From Gammaproteobacteria bacterium (GTDB lineage Bacteria > Pseudomonadota > Gammaproteobacteria > SZUA-229), in assembly GCA_030641945.1 (NCBI GenBank), contig DAOWLL010000005.1, forward strand, positions 1-15,902: 15,902 nt of DNA. Reading direction: 5' to 3'. The translations under genes and the position numbers were made by a program. Under the pieces are notes generated by a model. That model was not told the DNA's origin. It made no database searches and saw only the letters and a program-made list of their open reading frames with translations. Position 1 is the stretch's first letter. Each line of letters begins with the position of its first letter. Below are positions 1-7,516 of this stretch, one piece after another.

Positions 1-155
1 ATATGGGTGTAAAAGAGCAGATTATTTTCCCTGAAATCGAATATGAGAAAATTGATGCAATACGTGGAATGGATATAAACATAACGACATCAGCAACAAA
101 TGATGAAGATGCACGTGCATTGCTGGCGGCATTCAACTTCCCATTTAAAAATTGA
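1..155 (+). CDS. rplE: Large-subunit ribosomal protein L5 (uL5), 3' end only
   Basis: This is the last 50 codons of L5, a 50S protein of the central protuberance that binds 5S rRNA with L18. The reading frame starts at base 3 (bases 1-2 finish a cut codon) and ends at TGA 153-155. The visible part contains [14 protein letters not shown] followed by RGMDINITT and the C-terminal [11 protein letters not shown], which match the end of gammaproteobacterial L5 as I remember it. The start and most of the gene lie upstream of the window. The next gene, rpsN, begins 22 bases downstream, the usual spc operon order. In E. coli, protein S8 represses this operon by binding mRNA near the rplE start; that site would be outside the window and cannot be judged here. 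Confidence 0.97.
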   Translation, partial: MGVKEQIIFPEIEYEKIDAIRGMDINITTSATNDEDARALLAAFNFPFKN

Positions 156-177
156 GCAAGAGATAGAGAACGCGGAT

Positions 178-483
178 ATGGCAAAAGTTTCAATGGTGCA
201 ACGTGAGCAAAAGCGCACACGTCTTGTAAAGAAATATGCAGAAAAACGTGATGCCTTGCGTGCTGTGCTAAAAAGTGTTGACGCAAGCATTGATGAAAAA
301 ATGGAAGCGCAAAAACAATTGCAAATGTTGCCGCGTGATTCCAGTCCGGCAAGACAGCGTAACCGTTGCCGAATAACAGGCCGTCCGCATGGTTATTTCC
401 GCAAGTTTGGACTTTGCCGTAACAAATTAAGAGAAACAGCCATGCGTGGAGATATTCCAGGCCTGGTCAAGGCCAGCTGGTAA
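178..483 (+). CDS. rpsN: Small-subunit ribosomal protein S14 (uS14), zinc-free long form
   Basis: S14 is a 30S head protein that assembles late and contacts 16S rRNA near S3 and S10. The ATG at 178 gives 101 residues, the same length as E. coli S14, beginning [17 protein letters not shown]. An upstream in-frame ATG at 100 lies inside rplE and would add 26 unrelated residues, so I reject it. The C-terminal core [39 protein letters not shown] is clearly S14; I quote it only to place the cysteines, which sit singly at RC and LC rather than as CxxC pairs. This is therefore the long, C-minus paralog type that does not bind zinc. A purine-rich stretch about ten bases upstream (GAGATAGAGA) can act as ribosome binding site. 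It sits between rplE and rpsH in the spc operon. Confidence 0.97.
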   Translation: MAKVSMVQREQKRTRLVKKYAEKRDALRAVLKSVDASIDEKMEAQKQLQMLPRDSSPARQRNRCRITGRPHGYFRKFGLCRNKLRETAMRGDIPGLVKASW

Positions 484-501
484 GCGGGTAGGTACCATAT
501 C

Positions 502-891
502 ATGATGACAGATCCAATCGCTGACATGCTGACGCGCATAAGAAATGCACAATCTGCCGGTAAGGCCGACGTAACCATGCCTAATTCAAAAGCAAAGCTG
601 GCAATCGCTGCTGTGATGAAAGAGGAAGGTTATATAGCTGATTTTGGCGTTAGCAGTGATGCCAAGCCGAATATGACGGTTATGCTGAAATACTATCAGG
701 GCAACCCGGTCATTGATGAAATGAAACGTGTCAGTCGCCCAGGTTTGCGTATTTATAGAAACAAGAACGAGTTGCCGAAAGTCCTCAATGGTCTTGGAAT
801 TGCAATAATCTCGACCTCTGCTGGCGTAATGACTGATAAAAAGGCCAGATCTGAAGGCCGTGGCGGCGAGGTGATCTGTACGATTTCTTAA
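502..891 (+). CDS. rpsH: Small-subunit ribosomal protein S8 (uS8), spc operon autoregulator
   Basis: S8 is a primary 16S rRNA binding protein that organises the central domain of the 30S subunit. In E. coli it also represses translation of the spc operon by binding its mRNA. The 129-residue product begins [17 protein letters not shown] and ends in the typical C-terminal RNA-binding region, with [18 protein letters not shown], then [13 protein letters not shown] and GGEVICTIS. All of these match the family. Two adjacent in-frame ATG codons (502 and 505) make the exact first residue uncertain by one. E. coli S8 begins MSMQDPIAD, so either is plausible. The gene follows rpsN by 18 bases and precedes rplF by 37. 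Confidence 0.97.
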   Translation: MMTDPIADMLTRIRNAQSAGKADVTMPNSKAKLAIAAVMKEEGYIADFGVSSDAKPNMTVMLKYYQGNPVIDEMKRVSRPGLRIYRNKNELPKVLNGLGIAIISTSAGVMTDKKARSEGRGGEVICTIS

Positions 892-928
892 TGGCATCGT
901 TTGATCATAATTAACAAAGAGTTCTGAT

Positions 929-1462
929 ATGTCACGTATAGCGAACAAACCGGTAGAAATTCCATCAGGTGTTGAAGTCAACATCAGTGGCCAGTCAATG
1001 TCTGTGAAAGGCAAGAATGGAAACCTGTCGATGCATGTGAATGAGAAAGTACAGGTCAAGCAGCAAGACAATGTACTCAATTTCAGTGGTAAAGACGGTG
1101 TCGATGGCTCCGTGGCCATGGCGGGAACCATGCGTTCTTTGGCAGATAACATGGTCGTTGGTGTTAGCCAGGGCTTTGAGAAAAAGCTCGAACTGGTCGG
1201 TGTTGGTTATCGTGCGCAGGCGCAGGGTAAAAAACTTAACCTGACCCTGGGTTTTTCGCATCCGGTCGTATATGACGTACCTGAAGGTATAACGATAGAG
1301 ACACCGAGTCAGACCGAGATCGTTATAAAGGGTGCTGACAAACAGAAAGTTGGACAGGTTTCTGCCGAAATACGCGCTTACCGTCCACCTGAGCCGTACA
1401 AGGGCAAAGGTGTTCGCTACTCTGATGAGCGCGTAATACGTAAAGAAGCCAAGAAGAAGTAA
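929..1462 (+). CDS. rplF: Large-subunit ribosomal protein L6 (uL6)
   Basis: L6 is a 50S protein near the factor-binding site that contacts 23S rRNA helix 97 and the sarcin-ricin loop. The 177-residue product has the family's usual length and two-repeat layout. The N-terminal half begins [17 protein letters not shown], and the C-terminal half contains [12 protein letters not shown] and the conserved [20 protein letters not shown] followed by [17 protein letters not shown]. An AAAGAG purine stretch about seven bases upstream of ATG 929 serves as ribosome binding site. It lies between rpsH and rplR. No oddities were seen. Confidence 0.97.
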   Translation: MSRIANKPVEIPSGVEVNISGQSMSVKGKNGNLSMHVNEKVQVKQQDNVLNFSGKDGVDGSVAMAGTMRSLADNMVVGVSQGFEKKLELVGVGYRAQAQGKKLNLTLGFSHPVVYDVPEGITIETPSQTEIVIKGADKQKVGQVSAEIRAYRPPEPYKGKGVRYSDERVIRKEAKKK

Positions 1463-1492
1463 TTAAGCGAAAATAGTTAACAGGCAATCGCG

Positions 1493-1849
1493 ATGAAATC
1501 CAAAAAAGAAAGCAGACTTCACAGAGCAAAAAGAACACGCGCAAAGATTAATGAACTCGGCGCTCATCGCCTTAGTGTGCACCGCACGCCCAGGCATATC
1601 TATGCTCAGGTGATCGATCCGACGGGCAATAAGGTCATTGCCAGCGCATCAACAGTGCAAAAAGACGTACGTGATGGTTTGAAGTCAACTGGCAATGCCG
1701 AAGCAGCGGCTGCAGTGGGCAAGGCTATTGCTGAAAAATCTAAATCAGCTGGAGTGGATCAGGTTGCATTTGATCGTTCCGGTTTTAAGTATCATGGCAG
1801 AATCAAGGCATTGGCTGATGCTGCGCGTGAAAACGGTTTGAAGTTGTAG
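1493..1849 (+). CDS. rplR: Large-subunit ribosomal protein L18 (uL18)
   Basis: L18 carries 5S rRNA onto the 50S subunit together with L5. The product is 118 residues against 117 in E. coli. The basic N-terminus [19 protein letters not shown] is followed by the family landmarks [20 protein letters not shown] and [18 protein letters not shown]. It ends with [28 protein letters not shown], which is characteristic of L18 (given here to mark its conserved end). A short AGG ten bases before ATG 1493 is the only Shine-Dalgarno-like signal, so translation may depend partly on coupling to rplF, which ends 30 bases upstream. Confidence 0.97.
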   Translation: MKSKKESRLHRAKRTRAKINELGAHRLSVHRTPRHIYAQVIDPTGNKVIASASTVQKDVRDGLKSTGNAEAAAAVGKAIAEKSKSAGVDQVAFDRSGFKYHGRIKALADAARENGLKL

Positions 1850-1871
1850 ACCGTAACAACAGGATTGAATA

Positions 1872-2378
1872 ATGGCTAAAGTAGAAGCATCCGCATCAAA
1901 AGACGATCTGATAGAAAAACTGGTAGCAGTTAACCGTGTTGCCAAAGTGGTAAAAGGTGGTCGTCAATTTGGTTTTACTGCACTGACTGTTGTTGGTGAC
2001 GGCAAAGGTCAGATTGGTTTTGGTTATGGCAAGGCTAAAGAAGTACCGCTGGCCATACAAAAGGCAATGGACCGTGCACGCAAGAACATGAAAAAAGTAG
2101 ACCTTATAGCTGGAACACTGCAGCATGCCACCTATGGTGAGCATGGCGCTGCTAATGTTTACATGCAGCCCGCCTCTGAAGGTACAGGCATTATTGCCGG
2201 TGGTGCAATGCGTGCTGTTTTTGAGGCTGTTGGTGTGAGAAATGTCCTGGCCAAGATCAACGGAACACGCAACCCGGTGAACGTAGTTCGTGCAACCATC
2301 AATGGTCTTGCTGGTATGGCATCACCGTCATACGTTGCTGCCAAACGGGGCAAAACTGTAGAAGAAGTTCTGGGTTAA
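1872..2378 (+). CDS. rpsE: Small-subunit ribosomal protein S5 (uS5)
   Basis: S5 lies at the mRNA entry channel of the 30S subunit, helps control decoding fidelity, and is where classical spectinomycin resistance changes map. The product is 168 residues, one longer than E. coli S5. The N-terminal double-stranded-RNA-binding-like domain contains [19 protein letters not shown] then [17 protein letters not shown]. The C-terminal domain contains [20 protein letters not shown] and ends [18 protein letters not shown]. An AGGA sits eight bases before ATG 1872. The gene is separated from rpmD by only four bases, which suggests translational coupling. Confidence 0.97.
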   Translation: MAKVEASASKDDLIEKLVAVNRVAKVVKGGRQFGFTALTVVGDGKGQIGFGYGKAKEVPLAIQKAMDRARKNMKKVDLIAGTLQHATYGEHGAANVYMQPASEGTGIIAGGAMRAVFEAVGVRNVLAKINGTRNPVNVVRATINGLAGMASPSYVAAKRGKTVEEVLG

Positions 2379-2382
2379 AGAC

Positions 2383-2568
2383 ATGGCTAATAAAGAACTT
2401 AAAGTAACATTAATTAAGAGCACAGTAGGCAGGCTGAAAAAGCATCAGGCCTGTGTGCGTGGATTGGGCTTGCTCCGTACTCATCATTCTGTACTGGTTA
2501 AAGACACGCCTGAAAATCGCGGCATGATTAACAAGGTGTCATACATGCTGTCTGTTGAAGATGCCTAA
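2383..2568 (+). CDS. rpmD: Large-subunit ribosomal protein L30 (uL30)
   Basis: L30 is a small 50S protein found in bacteria and archaea. The 61-residue product is close to the E. coli length of 59. It contains the expected [19 protein letters not shown], the turn [20 protein letters not shown] and the end [17 protein letters not shown] 2383 begins four bases after the rpsE stop. There is no strong Shine-Dalgarno sequence of its own in that gap (AAAG lies within the overlap region), so ribosomes finishing rpsE probably reinitiate here. It is followed 14 bases later by rplO. Confidence 0.96.
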   Translation: MANKELKVTLIKSTVGRLKKHQACVRGLGLLRTHHSVLVKDTPENRGMINKVSYMLSVEDA

Positions 2569-2582
2569 CAAGGGGATATGGT

Positions 2583-3017
2583 ATGCAATTAAATAATCTG
2601 CATCCTGCTGAAGGCAGCAAAAAATCCAGCAAACGCGTCGGACGCGGTATTGGCTGCGGCTGGGGTAAAACCTGTGCGCGTGGTCACAAAGGCCAGAAGT
2701 CACGTTCTGGTGGCTTCCACAAGGTTGGATTTGAAGGTGGACAGATGCCTTTACAGCGTCGTCTGCCCAAGGTTGGGTTCAATTCAAGAGTGTCATCCAC
2801 GCGTGCAGAAGTACGTTTGCATGAGCTTGAAAAAGTAGCGGCTGAGGTAATAGACCTGCTGTCATTAATCGCTGCCGGTATCGTGCCGGCTAATACCGAA
2901 AAGGCAAAAGTGATTGCATCCGGTGAAATCAGTAAAGCTGTACAGCTTAAGGGTATCAGTGTTACCCCTGGTGCGCGTAAGGCGATAGAAGCTGCTGGCG
3001 GAAAAATACAGGACTGA
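2583..3017 (+). CDS. rplO: Large-subunit ribosomal protein L15 (uL15)
   Basis: L15 is a late-assembling 50S protein that threads an extended, glycine- and arginine-rich N-terminal tail through 23S rRNA. The 144-residue product matches the E. coli length. The N-terminus [20 protein letters not shown] leads into [13 protein letters not shown] and [18 protein letters not shown], all family signatures. The C-terminal globular part ends [24 protein letters not shown] at 2572-2575 is seven bases before ATG 2583, whereas an out-of-frame ATG at 2578 is only two bases from it and opens just a four-codon frame (stop 2590-2592), so 2583 is the start. The stop codon at 3015-3017 lies inside a small hairpin immediately ahead of secY. 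Confidence 0.97.
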   Translation: MQLNNLHPAEGSKKSSKRVGRGIGCGWGKTCARGHKGQKSRSGGFHKVGFEGGQMPLQRRLPKVGFNSRVSSTRAEVRLHELEKVAAEVIDLLSLIAAGIVPANTEKAKVIASGEISKAVQLKGISVTPGARKAIEAAGGKIQD

Positions 3018-3034
3018 TTCAGTCTTAAATTAAC

Positions 3035-4348
3035 ATGGCAGGCTTGGGCTTAGGTAATCTGAAAGAACTAAAACAGCGTTTGCTGTTTGTTATTGGTGCG
3101 CTGATCGTGTTCCGAGTAGGTGCATTTATACCTGTTCCCGGTATAGATCCAACCGTGCTGTCTACCCTGTTTGATCAACAGAAAGGCAGTATTCTTGGTG
3201 TTTTTAACCTGTTTTCAGGTGGTGCGCTGGGACGTATGTCGATTTTTGCGCTTGGTATCATGCCGTATATTTCGGCATCGATTATCATGCAGCTGCTGGC
3301 GGTTACCGTGCCCGCACTTGAGCAGATCAAGAAGGAAGGGGAATCCGGTCGTCGAAAGATCGCGACCTATACCCGTTATTTCACCCTGGTGCTGGCAACA
3401 TTTCAGTCAATCGGCATTTCTACTGCGTTGCAGTCCCAGTCGGTTGGGGTTAATCCGCTGGTGATAAACCCGGGTTTTGGCTTTGTATTTACCGCTGCGG
3501 TTACACTGGTCACAGGCACGATGTTCCTGATGTGGCTTGGTGAACAGGTAACCGAGCGTGGCATCGGCAACGGTATCTCGATGATTATTTTTGCAGGTAT
3601 TGTTGCAGGCCTGCCAAGTGCTATTGGCGGCACGCTGGAGCTGGTGCGTACCGGCGAACTGCACACGCTGACATCGCTCTTCCTGTTTGTTATGGCTGTC
3701 GCTGTCACGGGTTTCGTTGTCTTTGTAGAGAGAGGTCAACGACGCATAACGGTGAATTATGCCAAGCGCCAGCAGGGCAGGCGTATGTATGCTGCGCAGA
3801 GCAGCCATTTGCCATTGAAGTTGAATATGGCTGGTGTTATTCCACCGATTTTTGCTTCCAGTATTATTTTGTTTCCTGCAACCATGGGCAGCTGGTTCGG
3901 TCAGTCAGAAGGCATGGAATGGCTGCAGAACATTGCAGGAACACTGGCGCCAGGGCAGCCGGTTTACGTAATGATGTATGCGCTGGCAATCATATTTTTC
4001 TGCTTCTTCTATACGGCGCTGGTGTTTAACGCACGTGAAACAGCAGACAACCTGAAGAAGTCAGGTGCGTTTATTCCCGGTATACGCCCGGGTGAACAGA
4101 CAGCGAAGTACATTGATACAGTGATGACACGCCTGACATTTGTAGGCGCTATCTATATAACATCGGTTTGCTTGCTGCCGGAATTTTTGATTTTGTACTG
4201 GAATGTGCCGTTTTACTTTGGCGGTACATCCCTGTTGATTATTGTCGTGGTCGTTATGGACTTCATGGCACAGGTTCAGTCTCACATGATGTCGCATCAG
4301 TATGAAGGCCTGATGAAAAAGGCTAACCTGCAGAATTACAAACGTTAA
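3035..4348 (+). CDS. secY: Protein translocase subunit SecY
   Basis: SecY is the inner-membrane channel through which SecA-driven and SRP-targeted proteins pass or enter the bilayer. The 437-residue product fits the family (E. coli 443) and shows about ten hydrophobic membrane segments. Landmarks are [18 protein letters not shown] near residue 30, [14 protein letters not shown] in the plug and second segment region, and GERGQ-type cytoplasmic loop residues in [19 protein letters not shown] (about 233-250). [12 protein letters not shown] follows, then [13 protein letters not shown] in the cytoplasmic C5 loop that contacts SecA and the ribosome. No Shine-Dalgarno sequence is evident before ATG 3035, so translation is probably coupled to rplO, 17 bases upstream. 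It is followed by rpmJ, with a small CGGT/ACCG hairpin (4354-4365) between them. Confidence 0.98.
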   Translation: MAGLGLGNLKELKQRLLFVIGALIVFRVGAFIPVPGIDPTVLSTLFDQQKGSILGVFNLFSGGALGRMSIFALGIMPYISASIIMQLLAVTVPALEQIKKEGESGRRKIATYTRYFTLVLATFQSIGISTALQSQSVGVNPLVINPGFGFVFTAAVTLVTGTMFLMWLGEQVTERGIGNGISMIIFAGIVAGLPSAIGGTLELVRTGELHTLTSLFLFVMAVAVTGFVVFVERGQRRITVNYAKRQQGRRMYAAQSSHLPLKLNMAGVIPPIFASSIILFPATMGSWFGQSEGMEWLQNIAGTLAPGQPVYVMMYALAIIFFCFFYTALVFNARETADNLKKSGAFIPGIRPGEQTAKYIDTVMTRLTFVGAIYITSVCLLPEFLILYWNVPFYFGGTSLLIIVVVVMDFMAQVQSHMMSHQYEGLMKKANLQNYKR

Positions 4349-4375
4349 TGAATCGGTTTTAACCGGAGTATTGAG

Positions 4376-4489
4376 ATGAAAGTACGTGCATCAGTCAAAA
4401 AGATGTGTCGCAACTGCAAAATTATCAAGCGCCATGGTGTTGTCCGCGTGATTTGTAGCGATCCGCGCCACAAACAGCGCCAGGGCTAG
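4376..4489 (+). CDS. rpmJ: Large-subunit ribosomal protein L36 (bL36), zinc-binding form
   Basis: L36 is one of the smallest 50S proteins and stabilises 23S rRNA near the base of the L7/L12 stalk. The frame encodes 37 residues starting [20 protein letters not shown] and ending DPRHKQRQG. The zinc ligands Cys11, Cys14, Cys27 and His32 are all present, so this is the zinc-binding (C-plus) form. As remembered, E. coli L36 is 38 residues; the difference is one residue missing just before the final basic tail. GGAG at 4365-4368 lies seven bases before ATG 4376. It is the last gene of the spc operon here, 27 bases after secY, and is separated from rpsM by 76 bases containing a promoter candidate. 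Confidence 0.96.
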   Translation: MKVRASVKKMCRNCKIIKRHGVVRVICSDPRHKQRQG

Positions 4490-4503
4490 GTTTTCAGATC
4501 TGG

Positions 4504-4532
4504 TTGATTTGGCACATTTTAATAGCTAAAAT
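4504..4532 (+). promoter_or_regulatory. Candidate sigma70 promoter for the alpha operon
   Basis: A -35 box TTGATT (4504-4509, four of six consensus bases) and a -10 box TAAAAT (4527-4532, five of six) are separated by exactly 17 bases in the rpmJ-rpsM gap. Transcription would start near 4539 and give a short leader of about 27 bases before rpsM. A small GCGCG/CGCGC inverted repeat (4534-4549) straddles the expected start point. In E. coli the alpha operon is mostly read from the spc promoter with weak internal initiation; an independent promoter here is inference from sequence alone. Confidence 0.5.
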
Positions 4533-4565
4533 TGCGCGCTTTGCCGCGCTGAAACGGGAACAAGA

Positions 4566-4922
4566 ATGGCTCGAATAGCAGGAATTAATATTCCACCGAA
4601 CAAACATACTGTCATAGGTCTTACTTATATCTATGGCATTGGTCGTACGCGTGCGCAGCAAATCTGTGCATCCACCGGTATTAAAGAGACCCAGAAAATT
4701 GGAGAGATCCCTGAAGATATACTGGAATTGCTGAGATCCGAGGTTGGTAAATATACAATCGAAGGTGACCTGCGCCGTGAAGTCTCGATGAGTATCAAGC
4801 GTTTGATGGACCTCGGGTGTTACCGTGGAATTCGCCATCGTCGCGGTTTGCCTCTGCGTGGTCAAAGAACACGCACCAATGCGCGTACCCGTAAGGGACC
4901 GCGTAGACCGGTTTCTAAATAA
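4566..4922 (+). CDS. rpsM: Small-subunit ribosomal protein S13 (uS13)
   Basis: S13 sits on the 30S head, forms inter-subunit bridges with L5 and 23S rRNA, and touches the P-site tRNA with its C-terminal tail. The product is 118 residues, as in E. coli. It starts [20 protein letters not shown], continues [18 protein letters not shown] (helix-hairpin-like part), and ends with the conserved [20 protein letters not shown] and [15 protein letters not shown] (parts of the tRNA-facing tail). GGGAA about five to eight bases before ATG 4566 is a good ribosome binding site. It opens the alpha operon. In E. coli, S4 represses translation by binding a pseudoknot at this start; I could not establish an equivalent fold here. 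The stop codon lies in a 12 bp tandem duplication. Confidence 0.97.
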   Translation: MARIAGINIPPNKHTVIGLTYIYGIGRTRAQQICASTGIKETQKIGEIPEDILELLRSEVGKYTIEGDLRREVSMSIKRLMDLGCYRGIRHRRGLPLRGQRTRTNARTRKGPRRPVSK

Positions 4923-4938
4923 ATCGCTAAATAAATCG
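4915..4938 (+). repeat. Perfect 12 bp tandem duplication across the rpsM stop codon
   Basis: CTAAATAAATCG occurs twice in a row (4915-4926 and 4927-4938) with no mismatch. The first copy contains the last codons and TAA stop (4920-4922) of rpsM. The second lies entirely in the rpsM-rpsK gap and supplies a second in-frame TAA (4932-4934). The duplication lengthens the gap without touching the coding sequence, which suggests a recent slippage event. Confidence 0.9.
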
Positions 4939-4960
4939 CCAGATTTTTGGAATATATGTA

Positions 4961-5344
4961 ATGGCTAAAGCTGAAACACGAAAAAAAGTTAAACGCTCAG
5001 TAACTGATGGGATTGCCCATATTTATGCATCGTTTAACAATACCATCATAACGATCACTGACCGTCAGGGTAATACCCTGGCATGGGCAACAGCGGGAGG
5101 CTCGGGTTTCCGCGGCTCACGCAAGAGCACGCCATTTGCTGCCCAGGTTGCTGCAGAGCGTGCGGGTACGCGTGCGCTGGATTTTGGCGTGAAAAATCTT
5201 GACGTTATGGTACGCGGACCAGGCCCTGGTCGTGAGTCTGCAGTTCGTTCACTGAATAATGTCGGTTTTAAGATTATGAACATCACCGACGTAACACCCA
5301 TCCCACATAATGGTTGCCGCCCGCCAAAAAGGCGCCGCGTTTAA
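4961..5344 (+). CDS. rpsK: Small-subunit ribosomal protein S11 (uS11)
   Basis: S11 is on the 30S platform and helps shape the mRNA exit site where the Shine-Dalgarno helix lies. The 127-residue product contains [20 protein letters not shown], then [20 protein letters not shown] and the C-terminal [19 protein letters not shown]. Asn117-Gly118 in that tail matches the site that becomes isoaspartate in E. coli S11 (family knowledge; modification not visible in DNA). A GGA at 4949-4951 precedes ATG 4961 by nine bases. A second ATG at 4956 is followed at once by TAA, whose last base is the first base of the real start (ATGTAATG), so it cannot be the start of S11. It lies in the alpha operon, 38 bases after rpsM. 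Confidence 0.97.
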   Translation: MAKAETRKKVKRSVTDGIAHIYASFNNTIITITDRQGNTLAWATAGGSGFRGSRKSTPFAAQVAAERAGTRALDFGVKNLDVMVRGPGPGRESAVRSLNNVGFKIMNITDVTPIPHNGCRPPKRRRV

Positions 5345-5361
5345 GACCGGAGAAAATGTAA

Positions 5362-5982
5362 GTGGCTAAATATACCGGACCAAAATGCAAGCTCAGCCGT
5401 CGCGAAGGCGTTGATCTTGAGTTGAAATCATCACTGCGACCACTGGACAGCAAATGCAAGGCTGACCAGATTCCCGGCCAGCATGGTACACGTCGCACCC
5501 GCCTGTCTGACTATGCGCTGCAGTTGCGTGAAAAGCAGAAATTACGCCGCATCTATGGCGTTCTGGAAAAACAGTTTCGCAATTACTATAAAGCGGCCGC
5601 AGGCCAGAAAGGTTCAACAGGTGAAAACCTGCTTTCATTGCTCGAAACCCGCCTGGACAATGTTGTTTATCGTAGTGGTTTTGGTACAACACGTGCCGAA
5701 GCGCGCCAGTTGGTCAATCACAAGGCAATCATGGTTAATGGCACGGTTGTAAACATACCTTCATACCAGGTGAAGGCAAATGATGTGATTACAGTCCGTG
5801 AAAAAGCGAAGAAACAGACTCGTATCGGTGATTCGATCAATCTGGCAAAAGCCAGGGGTATCGTTGACTGGATTTCACTCGATGAAAACAAGCTGGAAGC
5901 AACATTCAAGAATGTGCCGGAACGTACCGATCTTCCGCCAGATATCAACGAACAGCTCGTTGTGGAACTTTACTCCAAATAG
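5362..5982 (+). CDS. rpsD: Small-subunit ribosomal protein S4 (uS4), GTG start
   Basis: S4 nucleates assembly of the 30S body, binding the 16S five-way junction. In E. coli it represses the alpha operon and takes part in rRNA antitermination. The product is 206 residues, identical in length to E. coli S4. It begins (M)[19 protein letters not shown], contains [19 protein letters not shown] and the S4 RNA-binding fold [19 protein letters not shown], and ends [11 protein letters not shown]. The start is GTG at 5362, nine bases after GGAG (5349-5352). The nearer ATG at 5356 is in the same frame but is followed immediately by TAA. Cysteines are only at positions 9 and 32, so there is no zinc-binding N-terminal cluster of the kind found in some S4 paralogs. 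Confidence 0.97.
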   Translation: MAKYTGPKCKLSRREGVDLELKSSLRPLDSKCKADQIPGQHGTRRTRLSDYALQLREKQKLRRIYGVLEKQFRNYYKAAAGQKGSTGENLLSLLETRLDNVVYRSGFGTTRAEARQLVNHKAIMVNGTVVNIPSYQVKANDVITVREKAKKQTRIGDSINLAKARGIVDWISLDENKLEATFKNVPERTDLPPDINEQLVVELYSK

Positions 5983-6013
5983 GCCAGCATCCAATTAGAG
6001 GAAAATACAGGGC

Positions 6014-6997
6014 ATGTCAGAAGAATTACTCACACCGCGTACAATCAGCGTTCAGGCTTACAGCGATACTCACGCAAAAGTTGCGCTTGAACCACTGGAA
6101 AGAGGCTTTGGCCACACACTTGGTAATGCCCTGCGTCGTATTTTGCTATCATCGATTGAAGGCAGTGCGATCACTGAAGTGGAAATCGAAGGCGTTGTTC
6201 ATGAATACAGCACTATAGATGGTGTTCAGGAGGATGTTCTCGAAATTCTGCTGAACCTGAAAGGTGTAGCGCTGCTGATGCACAGCAATACCGAAGCGAC
6301 GATCACGCTTAGAAAAGAAGGCGAGGGAGTTGTTACTGCGGCTAATATTGAAACCGGTCATGATATCGAAATCGTCAATCCTGACCACGTTATTGCCAAC
6401 CTGAACAAAGAAGGCAAGCTCAATATGACGCTCAAGGTTACCAAGGGCCGTGGTTATCAGCCTATAACGCGCCGCAAAGATGACGCCGAAGGTACCGTTA
6501 TCGGCCACCTGAAACTGGATGCGTCATACAGCCCGATTCGCAGGGTTGCCTATAACGTTGAAAACGCACGTGTTGCTCAGAGTACTAACCTTGATAAGCT
6601 GATTATTGATCTGCAGACCAATGGCACCGTTGACCCGGAAGCTGCAATTCGTACTGCAGCAACAATCCTGCAGAACCAGCTGTCATCCTTCGTCAACTTG
6701 CAAAGCATGGAAGACGAAACTGAAGCTGATGTAGAAGCAGATATCGATCCGATATTGCTGCGTCCGGTTGATGAGCTCGAGCTCACTGTTCGTTCGGCAA
6801 ACTGCTTGAAAGCAGAAAATATTTATTATATTGGCGACCTGATTCAGCGTACTGAAGTAGAGCTGCTCAGAACACCTAATCTTGGTAAAAAGTCTCTGAC
6901 TGAAATCAAGGACGTTCTGGCATCGCACGGTCTGTCACTTGGAATTCAACTGGAAAACTGGCCGCCTGCTTCTATCAAGGAAAAGGAAGCCAGTTAA
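6014..6997 (+). CDS. rpoA: DNA-directed RNA polymerase subunit alpha
   Basis: Alpha dimerises to nucleate RNA polymerase assembly and, through its C-terminal domain, contacts UP elements and activators. The 327-residue product (E. coli 329) has both parts. The N-terminal domain runs to about 230, with [20 protein letters not shown] at 31-50 carrying the assembly-critical arginine pair (41-42). An acidic linker ([15 protein letters not shown], about 232-246) follows, then a C-terminal domain from about 247. In that domain Arg260 within [13 protein letters not shown] corresponds to E. coli Arg265 and [16 protein letters not shown] is the second helix-hairpin-helix region. It is the fourth gene of the alpha operon, 31 bases after rpsD, with GAGG and AGGG purine runs upstream. 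Confidence 0.98.
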   Translation: MSEELLTPRTISVQAYSDTHAKVALEPLERGFGHTLGNALRRILLSSIEGSAITEVEIEGVVHEYSTIDGVQEDVLEILLNLKGVALLMHSNTEATITLRKEGEGVVTAANIETGHDIEIVNPDHVIANLNKEGKLNMTLKVTKGRGYQPITRRKDDAEGTVIGHLKLDASYSPIRRVAYNVENARVAQSTNLDKLIIDLQTNGTVDPEAAIRTAATILQNQLSSFVNLQSMEDETEADVEADIDPILLRPVDELELTVRSANCLKAENIYYIGDLIQRTEVELLRTPNLGKKSLTEIKDVLASHGLSLGIQLENWPPASIKEKEAS

Positions 6998-7019
6998 TTA
7001 AACGTATCAGGTAAACATC

Positions 7020-7400
7020 ATGCGTCATCGTAAATCAGGTCGTCAACTGAACAGAAACAGCAGTCATCGCAAGGCGATGTTCAGCAATATGGCGAATTCG
7101 TTGTTCGAACACGAAATTATCAAGACCACTTTGCCAAAGGCGAAGGAATTGCGTCGTGTTGCCGAGCCGCTGATTACCATGGCGAAAGAAGATTCAGTTG
7201 CCAAGCGTCGCCTGGCCTTTTCCAGGCTGCGCGATAATGCAGCTGTTGGCAAGCTGTTCAATGAGCTTGGCCCGCGCTATAAAGAGCGTGCAGGCGGCTA
7301 TACGCGCATTTTGAAATGCGGTTACCGTCCTGGTGATGCAGCGCCAATGGCGTACATCGAACTTGTCGACCGCCCTGAGAGCAGCTCGTCTGAAGACTAG
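7020..7400 (+). CDS. rplQ: Large-subunit ribosomal protein L17 (bL17)
   Basis: L17 is a bacterial 50S protein near the polypeptide exit tunnel. The 126-residue product (E. coli 127) begins [20 protein letters not shown], the family's near-invariant N-terminus. It continues [20 protein letters not shown], has [20 protein letters not shown] in the core and [13 protein letters not shown] near the end, with a short acidic-serine tail. CAGGT about nine bases before ATG 7020 can serve as ribosome binding site. It closes the alpha operon and is followed 21 bases later by an intrinsic terminator. Confidence 0.97.
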   Translation: MRHRKSGRQLNRNSSHRKAMFSNMANSLFEHEIIKTTLPKAKELRRVAEPLITMAKEDSVAKRRLAFSRLRDNAAVGKLFNELGPRYKERAGGYTRILKCGYRPGDAAPMAYIELVDRPESSSSED

Positions 7401-7421
7401 TTCAACAACAATCCAGAAAAG

Positions 7422-7450
7422 AAAAAGCCAGCTTTTAAGCTGGCTTTTTT
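7422..7450 (+). terminator. Intrinsic terminator of the alpha operon
   Basis: AGCCAGCTT pairs with AAGCTGGCT around a very small T-rich loop, preceded by a run of five A and followed by six T (7445-7450). With the flanking A and T runs it could stop transcription from either strand, so it may also terminate read-through from the convergent uvrA side. It begins 21 bases after the rplQ stop codon. Confidence 0.9.
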
Positions 7451-7477
7451 GTTTTCGACAGTGATTAATAATTTGGC

Positions 7478-7503
7478 TCTTCACCCCATCCGGTGGGTGA
7501 AGA
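7478..7503. repeat. Nine-base-pair inverted repeat between convergent genes
   Basis: TCTTCACCC (7478-7486) is complementary to GGGTGAAGA (7495-7503), with an eight-base loop. It lies between the rplQ terminator and the stop codon of the convergent 75-residue gene, 13 bases past that stop. On the minus strand it is followed by an AT-rich tract but not a clean T run, so it could be a weak terminator for the uvrA side or simply a transcript-stabilising hairpin. Confidence 0.6.
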
Positions 7504-7516
7504 CCCAATAATTTAA

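Noticed and set aside
100..177. Longer N-terminus for S14 from the ATG at 100
   Set aside because: It overlaps rplE out of frame and the added residues do not resemble S14; the ATG at 178 gives the exact family length.
586..1152. 188-residue open frame on the minus strand across rpsH and rplF
   Set aside because: It is fully antisense to two conserved ribosomal genes, its composition is Thr/Ser/Leu mixed without any recognisable domain, and it has no good ribosome binding site.
3407..3808. 133-residue minus-strand frame inside secY
   Set aside because: It is antisense to a conserved membrane gene and has no protein-like features.
5362..5470. Zinc-binding S4 paralog
   Set aside because: Only two isolated cysteines (positions 9 and 32) occur near the N-terminus, so no four-ligand cluster is possible.
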